A stretch of 64,000 bases of DNA from Streptomyces tsukubensis (GCF_009296025.1 NZ_CP045178.1:4402001-4466000); one strand, 5' to 3'. Counted from the first letter of the stretch, positions 36,871-45,892 are shown. Translations and numbers: made by a program. The notes: generated from the letters alone by a model not told the origin.

Positions 36871-37608
36871 GTGAGTGAGACCCTGCAACGCGGCCTCGCC
36901 GTCCAGATCGCCGAGGTGTTGCGCGAACGGCTGCTCGCCGGCCACCTGCGCCCCGGAACCCGGATCAACGAGGTGGTGCTCGCCAGGGAGCTCGGAACCA
37001 GCCGAGGTCCCCTGCGTGAGGCCGTACGGCAACTCGTCAGCGAGGGCCTGCTCGTGCACAACCCCAACAGGGGTGCCACGGTCTTCGCCGCCGAGCCCGA
37101 CGACGTAGAGGCCCTGTTCGAGCTACGTACAGCCCTGGAGACGGCTTCCGCCCGGCTCGCCGCCGAGCGCCGCAGCGACAAGGATGTCGCCGCTCTTCGC
37201 TCGGCGTGCGCACGGGCAAGGAAGACCATCCAGGGTGGCAGACGCTTCGTGTACCGCCTGGATCTGGACTTCCACCGGACCCTCACGGACACCGCGCGCA
37301 GCCCGCGGATCGCGGAGCAGCTGTGGCGCGTGCAGCAGCAGGTCATCCTGTTGCGCAGCCCGCTGGAGGTTCCACCGACGCACACGTCCAACTCCCTGGA
37401 CGACCACGAGGAGATCGCCGCCGCCGTCGCGGAGGGCGACGGCGAGCGCGCCGCCGCGCTCATGCGACTTCACCTCGACCGGGTACGGGTACAGATGGCG
37501 GCCTCGCCCGCGCTCACGGCACCCGTCTCGGCAGGGGGCACGGCACCCCTCCCGGCATCGGTCATCGCGCCTCTCCCGGCATCGGGTTCGCCGACGACGG
37601 ACGGCTGA
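36871..37608 (+). CDS. GntR-family regulator, FadR-type
   Basis: 245 aa from the GTG at 36871, with AAGGAGG eight bases upstream. N-terminal winged HTH: LRPGTRINEVVLARELGTSR, GPLREAVRQLVSEGLLVHNP, then NRGATVFAAEPDDVEALFEL. C-terminal FCD all-helical domain with metal or ligand residues: YRLDLDFHRTLTDTARSPRI and SLDDHEEIAAAVAEGDGERA then LHLDRV. Ligands of such regulators are small organic acids or sugars. The C-terminal 30 residues repeat Pro-Ala-Ser filler. Likely autoregulated and possibly controls the divergent asparaginase or the NhaC gene downstream. Confidence 0.88.
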   Translation: MSETLQRGLAVQIAEVLRERLLAGHLRPGTRINEVVLARELGTSRGPLREAVRQLVSEGLLVHNPNRGATVFAAEPDDVEALFELRTALETASARLAAERRSDKDVAALRSACARARKTIQGGRRFVYRLDLDFHRTLTDTARSPRIAEQLWRVQQQVILLRSPLEVPPTHTSNSLDDHEEIAAAVAEGDGERAAALMRLHLDRVRVQMAASPALTAPVSAGGTAPLPASVIAPLPASGSPTTDG

Positions 37609-38190
37609 CCCACGCCGGGGTAGCGCGGGCGGGCCAGTCGGCCAAGGGGCCAAGCGGCCAGGCAGTCCGGCGGCTCGGACAGCCCAGTCGCTGTGCGGGA
37701 TCCGGACGTGCGCGACCCGGACGTGCGCCGACCCGGACCGGCGCCACCCGTGCGCGCGTGCTCCGTACCGTCGTCCGCCGAGTTCCGTACTGCCCCGGCG
37801 CGCCCGCGCACGCCCCACACACCCCAGCGCCCCCGGGGGCGTGCTGCCTTTCTTACCCGCCGTACCTCCTGCCCTGCTGCACCCTCTGAACCCCCGACCC
37901 CTGAACCCCCGACCCCTGAACCCCCGACCCCTGAACCCCCGACCCCTGAACCCCCGACCCCTGAACCCCCGACCCCTGAACCCCCGACCCCTGAACCCCC
38001 GACCCCTGAACCCCCGACCCCTGAACCCCCGACCCCTGAACCCCTGAACCGGTGCCTCGGCACCCTCGGCCGACAACTCGCCCCGCCCGTCGGCCGCCTT
38101 CCCCCTCCCCCTTCCCCCTCCCCCTTCCCCCCTCCCCCTTCCCCCCTCCCTCGCCGACCGCCCGGCCCCGCCGGCCACTGGAGTACCCGA
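37609..38190. other. Intergenic with minisatellite and C/T tract
   Basis: Upstream of the antiporter gene. Includes ten copies of a 15-bp repeat (37886-38035) and a CCCCCTT pyrimidine tract (38100-38150). Long frames through it, in both directions, give LNPRP/PEPPT-type repeats and are not believed. Confidence 0.6.
37886..38035. repeat. Ten tandem copies of a 15-bp unit
   Basis: CTGAACCCCCGACCC repeated ten times without error, plus a partial copy. No spacers, so it is a minisatellite, not a CRISPR array. Confidence 0.95.
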
Positions 38191-39672
38191 ATGACCGACC
38201 CCTCCGACGCGGCGGCGCCCCCGCGCGAACGCCGTACCCCCGGACTGCTCGTCGCCGCGCTGCCCATCGTGCTGATGCTGACCCTGATGATCGCGGGCAC
38301 CGTCTGGCTGGGCCTCGACCCCGTGATCCTCCTCGTCGGGGCCTGCGTCGTCACCGGCGTCATCGCGCGGTGGCTCGGCGTCACCTGGAACGAGATGCTC
38401 GCGGGCATACGGTCGAAGATCGACGCCGCGATGCCGGCGCTGCTGATCCTGATCTCGATCGGCATGCTCATCGGCACCTGGACGCTGAGCGGCACGATCC
38501 CCATGATCGTCGACTGGGGTCTCAAGGCCATCGAGCCGTCGTGGATCGTGGTGCTCGCGTTCCTGATCACCATGGTCGTGTCGACGGTGACCGGTACCTC
38601 CTGGGGTTCCGTCGGTACCGTCGGTGTCGCGCTGATCGGGGTGGCCGGCGGGCTCGGCGTGTCCCTGCCGATGACGGCGGGCGCCATCATCTCCGGCGCC
38701 TACTTCGGCGACAAGATGTCCCCGATGTCGGACACCACCAACCTGGCGCCCGCGGTGGCCGGATCATCGCTCTTCGAGCACATCAGGCACCTCCTCTATA
38801 CGACGGGCCCCGCCGCGGTGCTCTCCTGCGTCCTGTACCTCGTCCTCGGCCGCACCCAGCACGCCGACGGGCAGGCGGCCCAGCGCACGGAGGCCCTCCA
38901 GAACGTGCTGGAGCGGGGGTTCCACTTCAACCTGCTGCTCCTGCTGCCGCCTGCCGTGGTGCTCGTGGGCGCGGTCATGAAGAAGCCGCCGCTGCCGACC
39001 ATCATCGTCTCCTCGGCGGTCGCGGGGGCCCTGGGCGGCATCTTCCAGGGCTTCTCCATCCAGCAGATCAGCTCCGCCGCCGCGACCGGCTTCACCACGG
39101 ACATGCTGAGCGGTCACGGCGGCATCGACCCCCAGCACCTGTCCGCCGCGGCGGGCACGCTCCTCAATCGCGGCGGTATGTCGTCGATGGCGACGACCAT
39201 GCTGATCGGCCTCGCCGGCTTCGCCTTCGCGGGCATCCTGACCGAGACCGGCTGTCTGGACGTCCTGATGCACCGCCTGCTCGGCAAGGTCCGCAGGACC
39301 GGCGGCATCATCCTCGCCACCTCGCTGAGCTCGCTGGGCGCGGCGCTCGCGATGGGTGTCTCGTACCTGACGATCATCGTGCCTGGCCAGGCGTTCAAGG
39401 ACGTCTACCCGGAGCGGGGGCTCGCGCCGAAGAACCTGTCCCGCACCTTGGAGGACTCCGGCACGGTCTTCGTCCCACTGGTGCCGTGGACGGAGGCGGC
39501 CACGTACATGTCCACGACGCTGGGCGTGGCCACGATGGCCTACGCGCCGTACGCGTTCCTGAACTACTTCGGCGTGATCATCGCGGTGATCTGCGGCTAC
39601 ACCGGCTTCGGCATCGCCCGCCAGGAACCGGTCCGCAAGGCGGCGGAGGAGCCGGTGGCGGTGGGGGCGTAG
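38191..39672 (+). CDS. Na+/H+ antiporter, NhaC family
   Basis: 493 aa from the ATG at 38191. About eleven helices. Family signatures: WNEMLAGIRSKIDAAMPALL, MVVSTVTGTSWGSVGTVGVA, AGAIISGAYFGDKMSPMSDT (the GDK.SP..DT box) and TTGFTTDMLSG-like segments, plus LEDSGTVFVPLVPWTEAATY near the end. NhaC-type proteins exchange Na+ for H+, or malate/lactate exchange in some members. The much longer frame starting at 37693 runs through the minisatellite and is rejected as start. The GntR gene lies upstream on the same strand. Confidence 0.88.
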   Translation: MTDPSDAAAPPRERRTPGLLVAALPIVLMLTLMIAGTVWLGLDPVILLVGACVVTGVIARWLGVTWNEMLAGIRSKIDAAMPALLILISIGMLIGTWTLSGTIPMIVDWGLKAIEPSWIVVLAFLITMVVSTVTGTSWGSVGTVGVALIGVAGGLGVSLPMTAGAIISGAYFGDKMSPMSDTTNLAPAVAGSSLFEHIRHLLYTTGPAAVLSCVLYLVLGRTQHADGQAAQRTEALQNVLERGFHFNLLLLLPPAVVLVGAVMKKPPLPTIIVSSAVAGALGGIFQGFSIQQISSAAATGFTTDMLSGHGGIDPQHLSAAAGTLLNRGGMSSMATTMLIGLAGFAFAGILTETGCLDVLMHRLLGKVRRTGGIILATSLSSLGAALAMGVSYLTIIVPGQAFKDVYPERGLAPKNLSRTLEDSGTVFVPLVPWTEAATYMSTTLGVATMAYAPYAFLNYFGVIIAVICGYTGFGIARQEPVRKAAEEPVAVGA

Positions 39673-39701
39673 CCGTCGGCGGTGCTGAGGGCCGGTGGGC
39701 C

Positions 39702-40283
39702 TCAACGCCGGGCGTGGCGGACCCTCAGCCGTCCGTACCCCATGGTCCCGAGGATCCGTATCGTCGGGCCGCCGGGGACGGGACGACGGGGCGACTTGTA
39801 GTGCGTGTCCTTCCACACGGTGCGCAGACCTTCGAGTTCGACGGTCGCGCCGCGGGGCACCGTGATCTTGGCCCTGCCGGTGCCGAGCCGCAGCTCGATG
39901 TCGACCACGGGCTGGTCGAGGAGGGCACGGGACAAGTCCAGGTGCACCCTTCCGAACGCGGACTCGACCCTGAGGAATCGAGGTACGCGCCATGCGCCGC
40001 CCCGCTTGATGCGTCCACTGACGGCGGCGATGGTGGACGCTGTGTCCACCTTCCCCTCCGCCCCGGCCGGCCCCTCAGCCTTCGCCGCCTCATCCTCCGG
40101 GAGCGAGGCGAGTACGGGGTCCAACTCGCTGTGTCGCGTGGCGGCGAGCACTTGGTGGAGGTGTTCGTCCATCTTGTCGTGCGAGATGTGCCCTCCCGCG
40201 TACGCCTCCTGCACGCGCCGCACGGCCGTGTCCCTGGCGTCCTCAGTGAGCCGTGGCGGTTGGTCCCTCGACGGAGAAGTCAC
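39702..40283 (-). CDS. DUF1707 (SHOCT-like) and cell-wall-response domain protein
   Basis: 193 aa from the GTG at 40283. N-terminal DUF1707: LTEDARDTAVRRVQEAYAGG, then HISHDKMDEHLHQVLAATRH. A linker (AKAEGPAGAEGK) leads to a beta-helix-like C-terminal part as in LiaF/VraT-type proteins: FLRVESAFGRVHLDLSRALL, VVDIELRLGTGRAKITVPRG and TVELEGLRTVWKD. No membrane helix. Such proteins appear in envelope stress responses. Convergent to the NhaC gene, 29 bp apart. Confidence 0.85.
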   Translation of the reverse strand: MTSPSRDQPPRLTEDARDTAVRRVQEAYAGGHISHDKMDEHLHQVLAATRHSELDPVLASLPEDEAAKAEGPAGAEGKVDTASTIAAVSGRIKRGGAWRVPRFLRVESAFGRVHLDLSRALLDQPVVDIELRLGTGRAKITVPRGATVELEGLRTVWKDTHYKSPRRPVPGGPTIRILGTMGYGRLRVRHARR

Positions 40284-40472
40284 CGTCGCACTCTAGTGCC
40301 GGGCGATGCCTTGAGGGCCGTACGGTGTGGTGCTGTACGTACGGTACTGGGACTCGCTGGTGCGGGCGTCCAAGGGCACGGGCGGGAGCGGCAGTTGGGA
40401 CGCGGTGCGTGACACGTCGTACGTCGCGACGCTCCACCGGAACCGGAACCGGAACCGGCACGGGCACCGGGC

Positions 40473-41804
40473 TTATGCGGTTTCGGTTTTGGTTCCGGTC
40501 TCGGGGTGGGGGCGGGGAGGCAGGCCGACCAACGCCGCTGCCAGGTCGGAGGGGTCGGCGGCAGGTCCGAGCCACTCGCAGATGAGCACGGTGGCATCGT
40601 CCTGCAACTGGCCGTCGTGATATTCGAGGACGGCGTGGACCAGGCGGCGCAAGGTCTCGGGTACCGGCAGCCCGTCCGCGTGCCGGCGGATGAGGAAGTC
40701 GGTGAAACGGCGCAGCCCGAACTCCTGGCCATCGGCCCCACGGGCCTCGGTGATGCCGTCGGTGTAGAACACGATCCGGTCTCCGGGCTCCAGTTGGGCG
40801 TGGAAGAGCGTCGTGGGCAGTCCGAGCGCGGTGCCCATCGGGTGCGCGGGCCGGCCGCGCAGGTGGCTGCTCCAGCGGCCACCTCGAATGATCACGGGCG
40901 GGTGGTGGCCCCGGTTGACCCAGGTCAGCGCACCCGTACGGGTATCCAGCTCGGCGAGGAGGCCGGTGGCGTAACGGGTCAGGCCGAACTGCTCGATCAG
41001 CACCTCCTCGATCCGCTCGGTGATCTCGACCAGACCGGCACCCTGACGGCGAGAGTTGCGGCAGGCACCCATGGAGAGGTGGGCGGTCAGCCCGGCGGCG
41101 GTGTCGTGACCCATCGCGTCGAAGATCGACAGGTGCACCACATGGCCGGCGGTGGCGTAGTCGTAGGCGTCCCCGCTGATGGTGTGAGCGGGTTCCATCG
41201 CGGCGCTGATCACCACCCGGCCGTCGGCATAGGTACGCGGCGGCATCAGGTGCCATTGCATCTCGGCCGCGATGTTCAACGGCCGCGTCCGCGTCAACCG
41301 CGCGTGGGAGTCGCTGCTGCCTTGTTTGCTTTCGACAATCAGGGCGACCAGGGCGGCCAGTACGTTCATGTCCTCCCGAGTCCGCGGATCATCGTCGGTG
41401 GTGGTGATCCGCAGCGCGCCCAGACGCTCGGTGCCGTCCAGCAGGGGAACCCACCACTGCCTTCCGTCCGGGCCCACCGGCGCTCCGGCGAGGATCTGGC
41501 CGTACTGATAGGCCCGCCCGGCCACGCTGCCCTCGACGGTCAGCTCGCTCTCCTCGCCGCCCCCGCCCCGACCGGCGTCCTGTCCCTCGCCGGTCAGCAA
41601 TCGCAGCACGTCACGCTGAAGATCCGCCAGATAGACCAGCACCTGACTGAAGCCCACGGCAGCCGCGTGCTCGGCCACCTTGGCGGGCAGCAGTTCCAGC
41701 GGCATCAGGTGGCTCGCGGTCAGCAGGTCCGCGAGCATCCGCCGCCCCCGCACGTCCCGGCTCTCACGGTCCACCGGCTCCGTCCCATCCTCGTCAAAGC
41801 CCAC
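40473..41804 (-). CDS. GAF-SpoIIE/PP2C serine phosphatase
   Basis: 443 aa from the GTG at 41804; the open frame extends to 41978 and a Met at about position 22 is also possible. GAF-like region at 50-180 (VEGSVAGRAYQYGQILAGAP, QWWVPLLDGTERLGALRITT). SpoIIE PP2C domain at 205-430: AEMQWHLMPPRTYADGRVVI, EPAHTISGDAYDYA with the metal Asp, HLSIFDAMGHDTAAGLTAHL and RIVFYTDGITEARGADGQEF. Family members dephosphorylate STAS anti-sigma antagonists and so activate SigB/SigF-type factors. Confidence 0.87.
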   Translation of the reverse strand: MGFDEDGTEPVDRESRDVRGRRMLADLLTASHLMPLELLPAKVAEHAAAVGFSQVLVYLADLQRDVLRLLTGEGQDAGRGGGGEESELTVEGSVAGRAYQYGQILAGAPVGPDGRQWWVPLLDGTERLGALRITTTDDDPRTREDMNVLAALVALIVESKQGSSDSHARLTRTRPLNIAAEMQWHLMPPRTYADGRVVISAAMEPAHTISGDAYDYATAGHVVHLSIFDAMGHDTAAGLTAHLSMGACRNSRRQGAGLVEITERIEEVLIEQFGLTRYATGLLAELDTRTGALTWVNRGHHPPVIIRGGRWSSHLRGRPAHPMGTALGLPTTLFHAQLEPGDRIVFYTDGITEARGADGQEFGLRRFTDFLIRRHADGLPVPETLRRLVHAVLEYHDGQLQDDATVLICEWLGPAADPSDLAAALVGLPPRPHPETGTKTETA

Positions 41805-41943
41805 GTGCTGCTGCGGCTCCCGCACAGAGCGGCCCGGTCCCTGGCCCAGACCCCGTGTCCACCTTCCTCCACCTCGGCGAACTGTGCATCCGCGAAGGGC
41901 CGGGGTCCTGCGGTCACGAGCGCGACAGCGGCCCGCGGACCTC

Positions 41944-42144
41944 ATGGTGACCATGGCGGGCGAGGCGGACGAGGGCACCGACGCCGAGGTGAACCAACAG
42001 AACGAGTGGAATCAGCGGAACGAGTGGAACGAGCGGACCGAGCGGAACGAGTGGAACCAGCTGAACGAGTGGAACCAGCTGAACGAGTGGAACCGGCTGA
42101 ACGAGTGGAACCAGCGGAACGAGTGGAACCGGCTGAACGAGTGA
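41944..42144 (+). repeat. 15-bp repeats encoding Asn-Glu-Trp-Asn-x
   Basis: From about 41998 to 42143 an AACGAGTGGAACCAG-type 15-mer recurs about ten times with changes. In one frame it reads NEWNQ/NEWNR repeats, and a 66-codon frame could start at the ATG at 41944, but no ribosome site or family supports translation. It lies between the divergent PP2C and deacetylase genes. Confidence 0.6.
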
Positions 42145-42351
42145 CGGGGCCGGGATCCGGGACCGGCCCCGATGGCCTCGCACCCTCCCGACTGTCGCGG
42201 AACGCGTGCGTTTGTCGCGGGGCACCCGCAGGTCTGTCCGCGATCCGTAACCGAGGGATCTTGTACGGGCGTTCGTATGTCTTCATGGGTGCACGGCTGG
42301 GGGAACGGCTGGGGCACGGCATCGGTGGAGAAGGCAAAGGGGCGGGCGGAC

Positions 42352-43125
42352 ATGTCGAGACACAAGGGAAGAACAAGGCGTGGCCGGCTTTTCGCGGCGG
42401 CGCTCGGCGTCACGGTCATGGCCGCCGCCGCCTCGGTGTGGACCGCACAGGCCGACTCCGTCGGGGGAGCTCACACACACGTCTCCGCGCCGGACGCCCA
42501 GCGTCAGGACCAGGTGAAGAAGGTGTCGGAGGACATCGCGCACGCCTCGGACCGAGGGGCGCGGGGCGTCAACATCACCATCGACGACGGGCCGGACCCG
42601 GTCTGGACGCCGCAGGTGCTGCGACTGCTGAAGGAAAACGGCGTGCGGGCCACGTTCTGCATGGTGGGCACGCAGGCCCAGGCGTACCCGAAATTGGTCA
42701 AGGCGGTTGTGGCGGACGGGCACCGACTGTGCGACCACACCATCGCGCACAACACGTCCATGGACTCCCGGCCGGAGTCCTACCAGTCCCAGCAGATCCT
42801 GGACGCGGAACGCATGATCACCAAGGCGTCCGGGGGTGTCAGGCCGCAGTACTACCGGGCCCCGGGCGGCGCCTTCACCCCGTACAGCCGGAAGCTCGCC
42901 GCGTCGCGGGGGATGCGGCCGCTGGGCTGGAACGTCGACTCCAAGGACTTCGAACGCCCCGGCGCCGACACGATGGTCGCCACAGTGAAGAGCGAGATCT
43001 CCAACGGCCCGACGATCCTCTTCCACGACGCGGGAGGGGACCGCTCCCAAACCCTGACCGCTCTGCGCGAGGTACTGCCGTGGCTGAAGCAGCAGGGTTA
43101 CTCCTTCGGCTTCCCCGTACGGTGA
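42352..43125 (+). CDS. Secreted polysaccharide deacetylase (NodB/CE4)
   Basis: 257 aa. A basic start (MSRHKGRTRRGRLF) and the hydrophobic segment AAALGVTVMAAAASVWTAQA form a signal peptide. The CE4 motifs follow in order: NITIDDGPDPVWT (catalytic Asp), HRLCDHTIAHNT (metal HxxxH), YYRAPGGAF and GWNVDSKDF, then ILFHDAGGDRSQ. These enzymes remove acetyl groups from peptidoglycan, chitin or xylan outside the cell. The start was chosen for the signal peptide layout; the open frame continues upstream without a ribosome site. Confidence 0.9.
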   Translation: MSRHKGRTRRGRLFAAALGVTVMAAAASVWTAQADSVGGAHTHVSAPDAQRQDQVKKVSEDIAHASDRGARGVNITIDDGPDPVWTPQVLRLLKENGVRATFCMVGTQAQAYPKLVKAVVADGHRLCDHTIAHNTSMDSRPESYQSQQILDAERMITKASGGVRPQYYRAPGGAFTPYSRKLAASRGMRPLGWNVDSKDFERPGADTMVATVKSEISNGPTILFHDAGGDRSQTLTALREVLPWLKQQGYSFGFPVR

Positions 43126-43294
43126 ACGAGGCTCACTGACACGTTCCGGCGTACCGCGCACCCCGGAGCCCAGGCGCGGCGCGAGCGGGTGGTGCCCTTG
43201 GCGGGCCCGCCGGGCGGGGCCGTACGGCCGCCCCAGCCCGGCGGGGTCGCCGTGCCGCTCGCGCTTCACCACGACCTGGGCGCGACCCGGGCGC

Positions 43295-44002
43295 TCACGC
43301 GGTGGTCCCGCCGGCCTCGACGGTCTTGGTGACGAGTTCGATGAGGGCGTCGGCGGTCGGACCGGAGGACGCGGGGTTCTGTCCCGTGATCAGCAGGCCG
43401 TCGCGCAGGACGTACGGCTGCCAGTCGTCGCCCTTGGAGTAGTCGCCGCCGAGCCGGACGAGCTCGTCCTCGACCAGGAAGGGGACCACTTCGGTGAGCT
43501 GGACCCCCGCTTCCTCACTGTTGGTGAACCCGGTGACCTTCTTGCCCCGTACGAGCGGAGTGCCGTCCGCGTTCACCGCGTGCCGCAGGACACCGGGGGC
43601 GTGGCAGACCAGGGCGAGCGGCTTGCCCGTACGCAGGGTGGTCTCGATCAGGCTGATGGAGTCGGCGTCCTCGGCCACGTCCCACAGGGGGCCGTGTCCG
43701 CCGGGGTAGAAGACGGCGTCGAAGTCGTCGGCGGAGACGGAGTCGAGGCGGACCGTGTGGGCGAGAGCGTCCATGGCCTCGGCGTCGGCCTCGAAGCGCC
43801 GGGTCTCGTCGGTCTGGTTGGCCGGTTCGTCGCTCTTGGGGTCGAGCGGCGGACGGCCGCCCTTGGGGGAGGCGAGTACGAGGTCGATACCGGCGTCCTT
43901 GAAGCGGTAGTAGGGGGCGGCGAGCTCCTCCAGCCAGAAGCCGGTCTTCCTGCCGGTGTCGCCGAGCTGGTCGTGCGAGGTGAGGACGGTGAGGACCTTC
44001 AT
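43295..44002 (-). CDS. DJ-1/PfpI-family (Hsp31-like) class I glutamine amidotransferase-like protein
   Basis: 235 aa. Begins MKVLTVLTSHDQLGDTGRKT, then GFWLEELAAPYYRFKDAGID and LVLASPKGGRPPLDPKS; the catalytic Cys is in LALVCHAPGVLRHAV, with VFYPGGHGPLWDVAED providing the acid. Hsp31-like members act as glyoxalase III or stress chaperones. ATG at 44002. Two ACCGGTCG-type palindromes lie 24-59 bp upstream and match the one before the adjacent TetR gene, so it probably belongs to that regulator's control. Confidence 0.9.
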   Translation of the reverse strand: MKVLTVLTSHDQLGDTGRKTGFWLEELAAPYYRFKDAGIDLVLASPKGGRPPLDPKSDEPANQTDETRRFEADAEAMDALAHTVRLDSVSADDFDAVFYPGGHGPLWDVAEDADSISLIETTLRTGKPLALVCHAPGVLRHAVNADGTPLVRGKKVTGFTNSEEAGVQLTEVVPFLVEDELVRLGGDYSKGDDWQPYVLRDGLLITGQNPASSGPTADALIELVTKTVEAGGTTA

Positions 44003-44025
44003 GATTACTACTCCCTTGTGCGCAT

Positions 44026-44038
44026 GGACCGGTCGTCC
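44026..44038. promoter_or_regulatory. TetR-type operator candidate 1 (DJ-1-like gene)
   Basis: GGACCGGTCGTCC: GGAC/GTCC arms around CGGTC. Shares the ACCGGTCG core with the TetR gene's own site. Confidence 0.55.
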
Positions 44039-44045
44039 CTGTGTC

Positions 44046-44061
44046 AGTAGACCGGTCGACT
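44046..44061. promoter_or_regulatory. TetR-type operator candidate 2 (DJ-1-like gene)
   Basis: AGTAGACCGGTCGACT, near-palindromic around ACCGGT, 7 bp beyond candidate 1. Confidence 0.6.
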
Positions 44062-44203
44062 CAGAGTGTGTGTCGGTAGGCGCTGTTGTCGATGAAGTAC
44101 TGATGGGGGGCTGACCGGGGGGTGCGGGTGTCCGTGGGGGTCGGTCAGACCGTGCGGACGAGGGTGTGGCGGGTGAGTGGTGCCGGGACCGCGCGGGTGC
44201 TGG

Positions 44204-44791
44204 TCACAGGCTCAGGAGCCGCCGGGTGACTGTCATTGAGGTGTCCAGGGCGCCGATGTCCCGGTGGATCTTGGCCATGACGCTTGCGCCGAGCCACATG
44301 TCGTAGAGGACCTGCGCGGTGGTGCGGGCGTCGTCGTCGACCGAGAGCGACCCGTCCTCCTGGCCGGCGGTGATCGACCGCTCCAGGCGGTCGACGATGG
44401 CGGTGGTTCCCTCCTTCAGTGCCAGCCGCATCGACTCCGACAGGTCGGAGACCTCCGCGCCGAGCTTGACTGCCAGGCACTTGCCCTGACAGTCGTCGAC
44501 GCTCTGGGTCTCGCGCCAGCTCTGCCAGTAGTTCAGCAGTCGCTGTGCCGAACTCCGGCCAGGCTCGGCGAGGACACGGTCCATGTCGGCGAGGTAGTCG
44601 GTGAAGTAGGACCGCATCATCGCCTCGCCGAAGGCGTCCTTGGAGTTGAAGTAGTGGTAGAAGGACCCCTTGGGCACTCCGGCCCCGGAGAGGACCTCGT
44701 TGATCCCCACCGCGGCGAATCCCTTGCGGGACATGATCCGCTGAGCCGCGTCGAGAATGCTGCGGCGAGTATCGCCCTGGGTGGCTGTCAT
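44204..44791 (-). CDS. TetR-family regulator
   Basis: 195 aa from the ATG at 44791 (GGGTGG upstream); an ATG three codons earlier is possible. HTH: TRRSILDAAQRIMSRKGFAA, VGINEVLSGAGVPKGSFYHY and FNSKDAFGEAM. The ligand domain contains QSVDDCQGKCLAVKLGAEVS, the Cys-containing segment found in the TetR group that senses electrophiles or quinones. A matching palindrome is in its own promoter and two more lie before the DJ-1-like gene, so it likely represses both until an electrophile is present. Confidence 0.9.
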   Translation of the reverse strand: MTATQGDTRRSILDAAQRIMSRKGFAAVGINEVLSGAGVPKGSFYHYFNSKDAFGEAMMRSYFTDYLADMDRVLAEPGRSSAQRLLNYWQSWRETQSVDDCQGKCLAVKLGAEVSDLSESMRLALKEGTTAIVDRLERSITAGQEDGSLSVDDDARTTAQVLYDMWLGASVMAKIHRDIGALDTSMTVTRRLLSL

Positions 44792-44811
44792 GGGTACCAC
44801 CCTAGCTTCAA

Positions 44812-44828
44812 CTAGACCGGTCGTCTAG
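44812..44828. promoter_or_regulatory. TetR operator at its own promoter
   Basis: CTAGACCGGTCGTCTAG: perfect 6-bp arms CTAGAC/GTCTAG and a CGGTC centre, 20 bp before the start codon. Confidence 0.7.
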
Positions 44829-44864
44829 TCGCGATCGGTGCACCACGCTCAGTGGCCACCCGTT

Positions 44865-45509
44865 TCACCACCCCCTCGGGTAACGGGACCGAAGCCGCCG
44901 CCGGTCGCCCTGGACCGCTGGCGTCCAGGTCGTCGACCGGCCGGTGAATGCCAGCAGACGCTCAAGAGCAGGGGCATCCGCGCGTACGGGGGCCTCCGGA
45001 GCGAACGGCATGCCGTCGCCCCGGTACTCCGGCTTGATCGCGCCGGAGAGTACGGCGTACGCCTGCTCCGCGGCCGCGGGATCAGGGTGCCACGCCTGGT
45101 CGGTGGCACGGGCCAGGTCCCAGCCATGGACAACCGTCTCGGCGAGCAGCAGACCGCCGACCTGATCGGCGGGGATCGTGCCCGCCCCCAGTTCGAGCAC
45201 GTTCACCGGGGTCGTCCCGCCGCCGTCGGCCAACGCGGTCCTCACCGTGGCCGCAAGGGTTTTGATCGACGCTTCGACCGCTGCCGACTCGTCGGAACCG
45301 GCGTAGGTGGTGTGGGGTTCCGGCCGCTGATCGCCGGTGGGGTCGGCCAGCACGATGGTGAAGTATTCGATCCCGCCGAGCAGATGCCGACGCAGACGTA
45401 GGACGTCGAACCCGGCGCAGGGCGTCGGGAGACTGTCCTGCTCTGGAGTCGTGGCACCGACCACACGGGCCAGATCGTCCAGCACGGCGGTGATCCGTGT
45501 CGAGAACAT
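44865..45509 (-). CDS. TIGR03086-type DinB/MDMPI-fold metal-binding protein
   Basis: 214 aa from the ATG at 45509, with CCGGAGTG upstream. Four-helix-bundle signatures: LARVVGATTPEQDSLPTPCA, FDVLRLRRHLLGGIEYFTIV (first His), ASIKTLAATVRTAL and LLLAETVVHGWDLARATDQ (HxWDLA). This is the mycothiol-dependent maleylpyruvate isomerase-like group; many members use mycothiol for detoxification. The actual substrate is unknown. Beside the TetR gene. Confidence 0.85.
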   Translation of the reverse strand: MFSTRITAVLDDLARVVGATTPEQDSLPTPCAGFDVLRLRRHLLGGIEYFTIVLADPTGDQRPEPHTTYAGSDESAAVEASIKTLAATVRTALADGGGTTPVNVLELGAGTIPADQVGGLLLAETVVHGWDLARATDQAWHPDPAAAEQAYAVLSGAIKPEYRGDGMPFAPEAPVRADAPALERLLAFTGRSTTWTPAVQGDRRRLRSRYPRGW

Positions 45510-45892
45510 GGGGCACTCCGGATTCAAGGGGGCGTTATGGGTGCGAGGGACGTGCTTGCCCGCCACGTCGGGCAGGGCCTCCGGTCAACCAGGTGCTCGC
45601 CGAGACGGAGGCCCGCCGGGACTCCGCCGGAAGTCCGCGAGTAGGACGACGGGGGCCCGGACGAGCCGTACGCGCGCGGGGGCACGACCGCGAACGGGTA
45701 AGCGTAGCGGTTCAGTTCGGCTCGGGCAGCCGCCGGTTCCACGACTCCCAGGCGGAGGCGCACCCTCGCGAAGGAGGCCTCGCGACACACGGCGGCGCAA
45801 GGGTGTTGCAAGGGATGTGCAAGGAAAGCGCCGTGCGTCCGGGGCACCCCCTCGCCGTCTGTTGTACGCAGCGACGAGCGAGGGGGGATCGC
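45510..45892. other. Divergent promoter region
   Basis: 380 bp between the divergent DinB-like and GT-B-like genes. Open frames continue across it because of the base composition. No repeat or hairpin. Confidence 0.35.

Noticed and set aside
37886..38035. CRISPR-like regular repeats
   Set aside because: Units are contiguous 15-mers without spacers and there are no cas genes.
37693..38190. N-terminal extension of the NhaC antiporter
   Set aside because: Runs through a non-coding minisatellite; the ATG at 38191 matches the family's start.
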